Shown here: one piece after another, positions 9,013 through 16,068 of the stretch
Layout of the letters: the number at the start of each line of letters is the position of its first letter
Position numbering within the stretch: the first letter of the stretch is position 1
NCBI RefSeq assembly: GCF_011058165.1
Contig: NZ_JAALEG010000006.1
Span: 1 to 64,000 of the forward strand
Origin: Rhodococcus aetherivorans
GTDB lineage: Bacteria > Actinomycetota > Actinomycetes > Mycobacteriales > Mycobacteriaceae
DNA length: 64,000 nt
Direction: 5' to 3'
The notes under the pieces: generated by a model
Told to the model about the DNA's origin: nothing
Databases searched by the model: none
The model's input: the letters and a program-made list of their open reading frames with translations, nothing else
Program-made: the position numbers and the translations under genes

Positions 9013-10179
9013 CTACAAGCCCAGATTGGTGACAGCGTTGCCCAGGAGGGGTGCGTGTTCGCGGGCGTAGACCTCGAGCATCGCGGGGGTGGTGTGCCCG
9101 GTCTGGCGCATGATGGCGTGCGCGGAGGCGCCGTTGCGGAAGGCCTGGGTGACGAACCCGGCGCGCAGCGAATGCCCACCCAACTGCTTCACGATCTCGG
9201 GGTCGTAGCCGGCGTGGGCGGCGCGGCGGCAGATCGCGTGGTGCACCGCCGCCCCCGACAACGCGGTGGCCGAGAGGTGGCCGTTCTTGCGGATCGCGCG
9301 CAACAACGGCGCCCCGCCACCGGTGCGGGGGCGGGTGCCGCGACACACGTGCGCCGCGAACGGCTCCGCGTTCCGCAGCAGCCGGATCACGCCGGGGCGG
9401 CCGCCGGTGTCGAAGGCGGCGACGACCTGGGCCCACCGCAGCCACGCGCACGGCGGGCAACTGGTGTGGCTGTGCGTGAACGGCAGCGCCCGGACGGTGC
9501 CGCGGCCCTCCTGATCGGTCTTCGATTTCCGGAGTTTGATGTGCAGGCCGTCGAGCCGATGCAGCGCGACGTCGCCGCAGGTCAGGGCGACGAGTTCGCT
9601 GCGGCGGAACGCCCCGGCGAAGCCGAGCAGCAGGATCGCGGTGTCGCGGCGTTCGACCACCTCGTCCGCCCACCCTGCACAGTTGGCGCGGGCCTTGTCG
9701 ACGATGGCGAGGACATCGGCGGTGAGCAGCGGGGCCCGCGGGGTACGGGGCCGCTCGCCGGCGGTGGCGTAGTCCCGCCGGATCCCGGACATCGTCGCTT
9801 TCACCAGGTCGTCGCCGGTGGGGCTGGGGTGTCCGCTCCGGCGGTGGTGGTGGGCGATCGCGGCGAGGCGGTGCGCCAGGGTCGCCGGGGCGTAGGCCCG
9901 CCCCCCCGCCTCGGTGACGGTGTCGGCGCACGCGACCAGGTAGGCGGCCACGGTGACCGGATGCGCCGGCAGCGCACTGTGGCCTTCGCGCTGGCACCAG
10001 GTGGTGAAGGCCCGCCACGCCGAGGCGTAGGTGCGGCGGGTGCCGGCGGCCCGCGCCGCGGCCACCGACTCCGCGATCCGGTCGGCGGTGGCCGGGGCGA
10101 GGTCCGGCAGTGCGGGCCCGGACGGGGCCGCGGGCACCACGATCTGGCCGTCGTCGGCCGGTTCCGTCTCCATATCCAC
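9013..10179 (-). CDS. tyrosine recombinase / site-specific integrase
   Basis: This 388-aa protein has an N-terminal SAM-like DNA-binding domain (about 40-140, RRTYASAWRAFTTWC) and a complete catalytic domain. The active-site residues visible are Arg in GAFRRSELVAL (about 191), HSLR in GGHSLRAGF (about 334), His in GHTTPAM (about 358) and the nucleophile Tyr in EVYARE (about 368). Such enzymes cut and rejoin DNA at short core sites to integrate or excise mobile elements. The gene is first in a two-gene unit with the degenerate recombinase. Its promoter region abuts a decayed IS256-type transposase. I found no obvious att duplication or tRNA target beside it, so the element it serves cannot be delimited. 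Confidence 0.88.
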   Translation of the reverse strand: MDMETEPADDGQIVVPAAPSGPALPDLAPATADRIAESVAAARAAGTRRTYASAWRAFTTWCQREGHSALPAHPVTVAAYLVACADTVTEAGGRAYAPATLAHRLAAIAHHHRRSGHPSPTGDDLVKATMSGIRRDYATAGERPRTPRAPLLTADVLAIVDKARANCAGWADEVVERRDTAILLLGFAGAFRRSELVALTCGDVALHRLDGLHIKLRKSKTDQEGRGTVRALPFTHSHTSCPPCAWLRWAQVVAAFDTGGRPGVIRLLRNAEPFAAHVCRGTRPRTGGGAPLLRAIRKNGHLSATALSGAAVHHAICRRAAHAGYDPEIVKQLGGHSLRAGFVTQAFRNGASAHAIMRQTGHTTPAMLEVYAREHAPLLGNAVTNLGL

Positions 10180-10279
10180 GGGTGGGAACGGTACCGGGCG
10201 GCGCCGACACCGTCCCGGCGACCGAAAACACGCTCAGCTGGGGGTTCGCGACGATCGCTGCGTAAATGGCGATTTTCAG

Positions 10280-10612
10280 CACCATCCGGTTGGTCGTAGA
10301 CCGAATGCAGCAGGGTCTTCATCGTCCCCGCAAGCGGGCGGTACCCCCAGCCACGACGACCTCGGCGTGACAGCCGCGAAGTTCGTCGCGCAGGGGTGCG
10401 GCACCTCTGCCACAAGTCGCCGGGCAGGGTCGCTCCGATCGCCGACGTCAGCCTGCGAGGGCATCGGAGGTCACCTACTTCACCCCGGTCAGCCCGTGGG
10501 CGACCAGGGATCGGGAAAAGGTCGGCCAGCCGGCCCCGTCCTCGACGGAAGTGGCATCCAAGCCCAGGATCCCGCGGTAGCCGTTGGCGTTGACTGGACG
10601 TCTCGGCTCGCC
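10280..10612 (-). pseudogene. IS256-family transposase fragment, decayed
   Basis: On the minus strand, translation in changing frames gives blocks typical of IS256 mutator-type transposases. They are VNANGYRGILGLDATSVEDG then GWPTFSRSLVAHGLTGV, followed by VTSDALAG (which carries one catalytic Asp), LTSAIGATLPGDLWQRCRT and finally LLHSVYDQPDG. A TAG stop at 10475-10477 and at least one frameshift break it, and both the N-terminal and C-terminal thirds are missing. No terminal inverted repeats were identified. It lies between the integrase and the 3' stub of a broken gene, so it probably marks the scar of past insertions at the island boundary. Confidence 0.7.
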
Positions 10613-10676
10613 CCCGCAACGACAAGCCCGCCGAGACCGTCACCGACCCTGCCGAGGACGTGAGACCCCGCCTTGA

Positions 10677-10874
10677 CTGCATGACCCATCGAGGAGTCAC
10701 GCGACGACGTTGCACAGCCGGCACCGGCTCGCCGGGGTGCCCGGCCGATGGCAGCTGTACGCGCTCACCGACGCGATCACGGACCCGCCCCCGATCGCGC
10801 ACCGGTCCCTCGACCTTTCCGTGCTCGACCGGGCCGTGCTCCGCACCGCCCGGCGCGCACCGCAGGCGCGGTGA
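10677..10874 (+). pseudogene. 3' fragment of an unidentified chromosomal gene
   Basis: An open frame without a convincing start reads ...HRLAGVPGRWQLYALTD then PPPIAHRSLDLSVLDRAVLRTA and ends at TGA 10872-10874. Composition and third-position GC look like genuine protein-coding sequence. It runs in the same direction as the acyl-CoA ligase 73 bases downstream and is cut off where IS256 debris begins. I interpret it as the surviving C-terminus of a gene disrupted at the island edge. The family is not recognised. Confidence 0.45.
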
Positions 10875-10946
10875 GGGTGGACCGGACGCCGGAAGGAACA
10901 GGCCAAACCCTCCCCACGGTTCGTGCGGCCTTCCTAGACTCGGGGT

Positions 10947-12785
10947 ATGACAGCGCTGCGAATCTCCGACGAACCCGTCGACCACTCGAAGATCGAGAAG
11001 CGGGCACCGTCGGTGGCTCGGCTCTTCCTCGATCGTGTCGCGGCCAGCCCCGGCACGGAGGCGTTCCGGTTCCCGAAGGACGACGGCTGGGAGAGCGTGA
11101 CGTGGCAGCAGGTCGGTGACCGTGTCCGCCTGCTCACGGCCGGGCTGATCGCGCTCGGCGTCGAGCCCGAGGACCGTATCGCGCTGGCGTCGTCGACCCG
11201 GTACGAGTGGGTGATCGTCGACCTCGCGGTGATGTGCGCGGGCGCCGCGACCACGACGGTCTACCCCACCACCAAGGCTCCCGACGTGGGGTTCATCGTG
11301 TCCAACTCGGGCAGCCGCGTGGTCGTCGCCGAGGACAGGACGCAGGTCGACAAGCTCGTCGAGCAGCGCGCACAGCTGCCGCACGTGCAGCAGGTGGTGG
11401 TGATCGACGGCCCCGGGGACGGGGACTGGGTGATCACCCTGGCCGACCTCGAGGAGCGGGGCAGGCAGCTGATCGCGGAGTCGCCGAACGTCGTCGAGGA
11501 TCGGGTCCGGGAGATCCGGCCGGAGCACCTCGCCACTCTCATCTACACGTCGGGCACCACCGGCAAGCCCAAGGGCGTTCGGCTGCCGCACTCGGCGTGG
11601 ACGTACACCGCCGCCGCCGTCGATGCCCTCGGCATTCTCGGCCCGGACGATCTGCAGTACCTGTGGTTGCCCCTGTCGCACGTGTTCGGCAAGGTGCTGC
11701 TGAGCCTGCCCCTGCAGGTGGGCATGCCCACCGCCATCGACGGCCGGGTCGAGAAGATCGTCGAGAACCTCGCCGTCGTGCGGCCGACCTTCATGGGCGC
11801 GGCCCCACGCGTCTTCGAGAAGGCTCACGCGCGCATCGAGGCGATGATGGAGGAGGAGGGCGGCGCCAAGAAGAAGATCTTCGACTGGGCCGTCGGGGTC
11901 GGAACGCGGGTCTCGAAGGCCAAGCAGGAGGGCCGCAACCCGTCGCTGCTGGACCGGTTGCAGTACAAGGTCGCCGACAAGCTCGTCTTCTCCAAGATCC
12001 GGGAGCGGTTCGGCGGCCGGCTGAGGTTCTTCGTCTCCGGGTCCGCGCCGCTGGACCGCGAGGTCGCACAGTGGTTCGATGCCGTCGGCATCATCGTCCT
12101 CGAGGGGTACGGGCTGTCGGAGACCTCCGCCGCGACGTTCCTCAACCGACCGCTCGCCTACCGCTTCGGCACGGTCGGCTGGCCCTTCCCGGAGACCGAG
12201 GTCAAGATCGCCGAGGACGGGGAGATCCTCATCAAGGGTCCCGGTGTGATGAGCGGTTACCACGATCGTCCCGATGCGGACGCCGAGGCGTTCGAGGACG
12301 ACGGCTGGTTCCACACCGGCGACATTGGCGAGGTGGACTCCGACGGGTTCCTGCGGATCACCGACCGCAAGAAGGACATGTTCAAGACCTCGCAGGGCAA
12401 GTACGTCGCGCCGTCCGCCATCGCCGCGACCTTCAAGGGCCTGTGCCCGTACGCGAGCGAGATCATCGTCCACGGCGAGGGCCGGCCGTACTGCGTGGCG
12501 CTGGTGGGCCTCGATCCGGAGGCGATCCACGAGTGGGCCCAGAAGAACGGCATGGGCGACAGGTCGTTCGCGGAGATCGCCCGGGACGAGAAGACCCGTG
12601 AGCTGATCGCCGGGTACATCGACCAGCTCAACGAGCAGCTCAACCGGTGGGAGGAGGTCAAGAAGTTCACCATCATCGACCGCGAGCTGTCGGTCGAGGC
12701 CGGGGACCTCACGCCGAGCATGAAACTGCGCCGCAAGATCGTCATCGACAACTTCTCCGACCGGCTCACCGGGCTGTACGGATAG
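10947..12785 (+). CDS. long-chain fatty-acid-CoA ligase (FadD family)
   Basis: This 612-aa AMP-forming acyl-CoA synthetase activates fatty acids to acyl-AMP and then acyl-CoA. The ATP-binding P-loop YTSGTTGKPKG (about 195-206), the GYGLSET motif (about 389-395), the WFHTGDIG motif (about 453-460) with the ITDRKKDM hinge (about 471-478), and a C-terminal lysine region (SMKLRRKIV) are all present. Length and the helical insert (KKKIFDWAVGVG) are typical of long-chain enzymes in mycolate-producing bacteria. It probably feeds beta-oxidation or envelope lipid synthesis. It starts 73 bases after the broken-gene stub, so it may have lost an upstream operon partner. A DUF5313 gene follows 19 bases downstream, suggesting co-transcription. 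Confidence 0.9.
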   Translation: MTALRISDEPVDHSKIEKRAPSVARLFLDRVAASPGTEAFRFPKDDGWESVTWQQVGDRVRLLTAGLIALGVEPEDRIALASSTRYEWVIVDLAVMCAGAATTTVYPTTKAPDVGFIVSNSGSRVVVAEDRTQVDKLVEQRAQLPHVQQVVVIDGPGDGDWVITLADLEERGRQLIAESPNVVEDRVREIRPEHLATLIYTSGTTGKPKGVRLPHSAWTYTAAAVDALGILGPDDLQYLWLPLSHVFGKVLLSLPLQVGMPTAIDGRVEKIVENLAVVRPTFMGAAPRVFEKAHARIEAMMEEEGGAKKKIFDWAVGVGTRVSKAKQEGRNPSLLDRLQYKVADKLVFSKIRERFGGRLRFFVSGSAPLDREVAQWFDAVGIIVLEGYGLSETSAATFLNRPLAYRFGTVGWPFPETEVKIAEDGEILIKGPGVMSGYHDRPDADAEAFEDDGWFHTGDIGEVDSDGFLRITDRKKDMFKTSQGKYVAPSAIAATFKGLCPYASEIIVHGEGRPYCVALVGLDPEAIHEWAQKNGMGDRSFAEIARDEKTRELIAGYIDQLNEQLNRWEEVKKFTIIDRELSVEAGDLTPSMKLRRKIVIDNFSDRLTGLYG

Positions 12786-12804
12786 GCGGCCTATCCTCGG
12801 ATAC

Positions 12805-13182
12805 ATGACGAGTAGTGCGCGACCGAGTTTTACCCAGTACGTCGGATACCTGTTCGGCCGCACGCTCCCCGACTCGCTCCAGGACTGGGTCCGCAACGAC
12901 CTCGTCGGGCCCGGCGCGACGATGCGTTACCTCGTGCGGTTCACCCTGCCGATCGTGCCGTTCCTGGCGCTGTTCCTGCTCATCCCCGGGCCGGTGTGGA
13001 TTCCGCTGGCGATGATGGCGCTGCTCTTCATCCCGCTGGTGTACTTCGCGATCGCCCTGATGCAGATCTGGCGGCGGCACCGCCTGGAGCAGCACGGCCT
13101 CGACCCCAACCTGCTCGGCGAGAAGGCGCGGGTGCGGGCCGACCGCGAACGCAACGAGTACGAGCGACGATTCGGGCGCTGA
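12805..13182 (+). CDS. DUF5313 family membrane protein
   Basis: This 125-aa protein matches the DUF5313 pattern of Mycobacteriales: an N-terminal PSFTQYVGYLFGRTLPDSLQDWV, a GPGATMR turn, two adjacent hydrophobic segments (about 50-67 and 70-90), and the C-terminal IWRRHRLEQHGLDP motif followed by a charged tail. It is probably an inner-membrane protein of unknown role. It sits 19 bases after the acyl-CoA ligase gene and so may be co-transcribed with it. No strong Shine-Dalgarno sequence is visible before the ATG. Confidence 0.8.
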   Translation: MTSSARPSFTQYVGYLFGRTLPDSLQDWVRNDLVGPGATMRYLVRFTLPIVPFLALFLLIPGPVWIPLAMMALLFIPLVYFAIALMQIWRRHRLEQHGLDPNLLGEKARVRADRERNEYERRFGR

Positions 13183-13264
13183 GCCGAGCGGGAGTTTCCT
13201 GCGCCGAGGGGGCCGCTACGTAGCGCCCCACTCGCATGTCGGCGCGGCAACCTCCCCCTCGACG

Positions 13265-13328
13265 CGGTGCCCTGGGAGCACGGTGCCCTGGGAGCACGGT
13301 GCCCTGGGAGCTCGGTGCCCTGGGAGCA
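13265..13328. repeat. four tandem copies of a 16-bp repeat
   Basis: The unit CGGTGCCCTGGGAGCA occurs four times in a row with a single mismatch (third copy ends in T), followed by a degenerate partial fifth copy that runs up to the stop codon of the GntR gene. It lies between the convergent DUF5313 and GntR genes. Each unit can form a weak hairpin (GTGCCC with GAGCAC), so the array may also weaken read-through. Confidence 0.9.
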
Positions 13329-13335
13329 CGGGGTC

Positions 13336-14088
13336 CTAGGACAGCACCTCGACGAGCGTGGTCGCCGAGTCACCCGTCATGTACCGCTCGACGCTGTCGA
13401 GGTGCCTGCGCCAGAACGCTTGCGCCGCCTCGGCATCGTCTCCTCGCAGCAACGTGACGAGCTTGCGGTTGGCACGCAACGCCGCGGACGCCCCGGGACG
13501 TTCCGCCGAATCGGCGCGCGTGGACAGGTACAGCGCATTGTGTGCGTCCATGATGTCGAGCAGCATCCCCGCGAGCGCCGCCATCGTCTGGTTCCCGGCG
13601 AGTTCCATCACCGCCCGGTGCACCTCGGTGTCGTACTTGGCGAAGGCGGCGGGGTCGTCGAGGAGTTCCTCGCCCCGCTCGACCAGTTCGGCGAGCGTGT
13701 CGATGCGCCCGGCGGGGGCGGCGGCGAGCAGGCCGACGGCGTCCACCTCGAGTTCGGTGCGGGCGCGGTAGACGTCGGCCAGCGGGACACCCCGGTACTG
13801 CAGCAGCAGCCCGGTGTAGCGGGCGGCGGTCGAGCCGTCCGGCGCCTGCACGCGGGCGCCGCCGTGGGCGCCGCGCAGGACGGTGATGATGCCTTCCGAC
13901 TCGAGGATGCGGAACGCCTCCCGCAACGTGGGCCGGGAAACGCCGAAGCGTTCCATCAGTGCGGCCTCGTTCGGCAACGGCTCGCCGGCGTGCAGTTCCC
14001 CGGTGATGATCTGGCGGCGCAGGCTCGCGGCGATCAGTTCACCTGCCTTGGGCACGCGAACGACCGTCGAGCTTCCGTCGAGTGGCAT
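13336..14088 (-). CDS. FadR-type GntR transcriptional regulator
   Basis: This 250-aa protein has an N-terminal GntR winged helix (about 14-80) with the recognition region ERFGVSRPTLREAFRILESEG. A C-terminal FCD ligand-binding domain of six to seven helices follows (about 100-230), with conserved-looking metal or acid-binding positions (ARTELE, DTEVHRAVMELAGN, Arg/His near the end). FadR-type regulators respond to organic acids or acyl-CoAs and usually repress a nearby catabolic operon. Here no obvious catabolic target is adjacent. The gene is divergent from rraA, and the 146-base AT-rich gap between them probably holds both promoters and its operator. The substrate is unknown. Confidence 0.85.
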   Translation of the reverse strand: MPLDGSSTVVRVPKAGELIAASLRRQIITGELHAGEPLPNEAALMERFGVSRPTLREAFRILESEGIITVLRGAHGGARVQAPDGSTAARYTGLLLQYRGVPLADVYRARTELEVDAVGLLAAAPAGRIDTLAELVERGEELLDDPAAFAKYDTEVHRAVMELAGNQTMAALAGMLLDIMDAHNALYLSTRADSAERPGASAALRANRKLVTLLRGDDAEAAQAFWRRHLDSVERYMTGDSATTLVEVLS

Positions 14089-14234
14089 TTCACCGTCCTG
14101 TGTGCGTCATCCATCCCAGACCCGATGGCACTTAGGATACAAGAATCTACCGGTTTGAAATCTAAAGAGGCAGATGATCTGTCTCTATCCGTCCCACGCC
14201 GAGTGGACGCCGTCACCCCACTACTCTCGGCGGT

Positions 14235-14732
14235 ATGAGCGAACCCTCCACCAACGACGTTCCGGCCACCGCCGACCTCGCCGACGAGATCGGCCCCGAC
14301 ATCCGCAGCTGCGACACGCAGTTCGTCCAGTTCGGCGGCCGCGAGGTCTTCGCCGGCCCGATCACCACCATCCGCTGCTTCCAGGACAACCTGCTCGTCA
14401 AGCAGACCCTGGGCGAGCCCGGCAACGGCGGCGTCCTCGTCGTCGACGGCGATGCCAGCGTGCACACCGCCCTCGTCGGCGACATCATCGCCGGCCGCGG
14501 CGTCGACAACGGCTGGGCCGGTGTCGTCGTCAACGGCGCCGTCCGCGACTCGGCCATCCTGCGCACCCTCGAGATCGGCATCAAGGCGCTCGGCACCAAC
14601 CCGCGCAAGAGCACCCAGACCGGGTCCGGCGAGAAGAACGTGCCGGTGGAGTTCGGCGGCGTCACGTTCAACCCGGGCGAGATGCTCTACAGCGACCACG
14701 ACGGGATCGTCGTCCGCGCCGAGGACCGATAG
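14235..14732 (+). CDS. rraA: RraA family protein
   Basis: This 165-aa protein matches Rra[20 protein letters not shown] near the N-terminus, the [19 protein letters not shown] stretch, then [25 protein letters not shown] and a C-terminal [14 protein letters not shown]. The family includes a trimeric inhibitor of RNase E in E. coli and 4-hydroxy-4-methyl-2-oxoglutarate aldolases. The G-D-(x20)-R-D signature associated with aldolase activity is largely present (GDIIAGRG...VVNGAVRD), so either role is possible. It is divergent from the GntR gene. Downstream lies an unusual paired hairpin region before the next gene. Confidence 0.88.
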   Translation: MSEPSTNDVPATADLADEIGPDIRSCDTQFVQFGGREVFAGPITTIRCFQDNLLVKQTLGEPGNGGVLVVDGDASVHTALVGDIIAGRGVDNGWAGVVVNGAVRDSAILRTLEIGIKALGTNPRKSTQTGSGEKNVPVEFGGVTFNPGEMLYSDHDGIVVRAEDR

Positions 14733-14816
14733 GGAACCGGCACGCTCGTGGCGCTGCGAACGGCGCGGACCTCCCTGCGTGCCGCAAGGCGGAACCGGTC
14801 CGGCCGCACGAACACG

Positions 14817-14926
14817 CCTCCTGACGTCGCGGGCCGCCGTCCTCTCAGCCGATGGTGGCGAGGTTCGGCGGCAGTGCCCACACTGGAGGGATCACGGCCG
14901 CACGTGCGGCCCGCGACGTCAGGAGG
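14817..14926 (+). promoter_or_regulatory. inverted repeat that buries a ribosome binding site
   Basis: A perfect 21-bp inverted repeat has arms at 14817-14837 and 14906-14926. The right arm ends in AGGAGG, the Shine-Dalgarno sequence of the gene starting at 14932. A second structure, the perfect 16-base palindrome GGCCGCACGTGCGGCC at 14896-14911, overlaps the right arm, so the two hairpins exclude each other. This arrangement could switch translation of the downstream gene on or off. Alternatively the palindrome may be a DNA operator, or the arms may be a small mobile-element relic. Confidence 0.6.
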
Positions 14927-14931
14927 CCCTC

Positions 14932-15336
14932 ATGGGCGACAACAACCCGTTCGGATTCGACCCGGAAGACCTCGACCGCGTCTTCCGCGACGCCGGGGAA
15001 GGGTTGCGGGACCTGGCCGCCAAGATCGGCCGGTTCGTCGAGCAACCGGACGCCGGGATTCCGTGGTCGAGCATCTTCCCCGACCTCGGCGGCGCGCCGC
15101 ACACCCGCCCGGCACCGCCCACCGCCGGCGAGACCGGCGACGGCGTGTGGGTGATCTACACGCTCGACGGCGACGGAACCGCCCGCGTCGAGCAGGTTTT
15201 CCCCACCGAACTCGAGGCGCTGCGCGCCCACAAGAACAACACCGACCCGCTCCGGTCGGTGCGCTTCCTGCCCTACGGCGTCACCGCCGGCATCCTGGAC
15301 CGGCGCGAGGACAAGGACCCGGACGAAACCGACTGA
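14932..15336 (+). CDS. hypothetical protein, 134 aa
   Basis: I do not recognise this acidic protein. It begins MGDNNPFGFDPEDLDRVF and continues with a helical segment (EGLRDLAAKIGRFVEQ), a Pro-rich linker (about 55-70) and a compact C-terminal alpha/beta segment reading VWVIYTLDGDGTARVEQVF then ELEALRAHKNN. It ends in a charged DRREDKDPDETD tail. The ATG at 14932 is fixed by AGGAGG 5 bases upstream. That ribosome binding site lies in one arm of a 21-bp inverted repeat. No transmembrane segment or signal peptide is present, so it is probably cytoplasmic. Confidence 0.7.
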   Translation: MGDNNPFGFDPEDLDRVFRDAGEGLRDLAAKIGRFVEQPDAGIPWSSIFPDLGGAPHTRPAPPTAGETGDGVWVIYTLDGDGTARVEQVFPTELEALRAHKNNTDPLRSVRFLPYGVTAGILDRREDKDPDETD

Positions 15337-15467
15337 CAGCACCTCCGAGACAGCCTTCGCCTCCCGCACCCGGGCATCACCTGCGGGCCGAGCCGGTGTG
15401 GGGAGGTCGACCGAAAACGAGTGCGCCCCGGCCCGTATGCGCGCAAACTGGTAACCAGGAGGTCATC

Positions 15468-15674
15468 ATGCGAGCGCTGAAGGGCCTGCTCAATGCGGTG
15501 CTGGGGATCCTCACGGCCGTGCTCGGGGCGGTGGTGGGGATCCTTGCGGCGGTGGTGTGGCTCGTCGGTGGGCTACTGTGCGTAACGATCATCCTGATTC
15601 CGCTGGGTATTCCCGTCATGCGGCTCGCCCGCCGTCTGTTCGCCCTCGGCAAACAGGTGCGGCGTCTCCCCTGA
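15468..15674 (+). CDS. small membrane protein, 68 aa
   Basis: This small protein is nearly all hydrophobic: a basic start (MRALKGLLNAV), then Gly/Ala/Val-rich segments at about 10-30 and 32-52 that would form a two-helix hairpin, and a basic tail (MRLARRLFALGKQVRRLP). The motif CVTIILIPLGIPVMRLARR resembles small actinobacterial membrane proteins of unknown role. AGGAGG at 15457-15462 supports the ATG start. Confidence 0.65.
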   Translation: MRALKGLLNAVLGILTAVLGAVVGILAAVVWLVGGLLCVTIILIPLGIPVMRLARRLFALGKQVRRLP

Positions 15675-15748
15675 ACGTCGCAGGGGACCGAGGATTTCGG
15701 AGACTGCAGCACTGGTCGCACCGGCGCTTCAGGCCGTCACCTCATAGC

Positions 15749-15973
15749 TCACGCCCCTGCCGTCACGCGTGCGGCGGCGGCCCCGATCTCCACGACGTCC
15801 CCGACGTGCAGCTGCCGCCCGCGCCGCACCTCCACCTCCCCGTTGACGCTGACGAGTCCCTCGGCGATCACTTCCTTCGCCTCGGCGCCGGATTCGATCA
15901 GGCTCGCCAGCTTGAGGAATTGACCGAGCCGGATGGACTCGTCGCGGATGGGCACTTCGAACACGTCGGACAT
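15749..15973 (-). CDS. S4-domain RNA-binding protein
   Basis: This 74-aa protein is a single S4 domain of the YaaA/YbcJ type: IRLGQFLKLASLIESGAEAKEVIAEGLVSVNGEVEVRR followed by GRQLHVGDVVEIG. S4 domains bind structured RNA such as rRNA or tRNA and often modulate translation. It is divergent from the photolyase gene 95 bases away. The length is typical of stand-alone family members. Confidence 0.85.
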   Translation of the reverse strand: MSDVFEVPIRDESIRLGQFLKLASLIESGAEAKEVIAEGLVSVNGEVEVRRGRQLHVGDVVEIGAAAARVTAGA

Positions 15974-16068
15974 GAGGCCAGTCTCTCACCCGCAGTGCTT
16001 TCGACCCGCCCGACCTCGACCCGCCCGCCCGGCCCACGCCGGGCCCCGTTCTCACGCACACTGGACGA

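Noticed and set aside
13265-13328. Short tandem repeats considered as a CRISPR array.
   Set aside because: Units are directly adjacent with no spacers, and no cas genes are present.
14896-14911. Calling the 16-bp palindrome a parS-like or known regulator site.
   Set aside because: It does not match parS and corresponds to no operator I know; described only as part of the hairpin pair.
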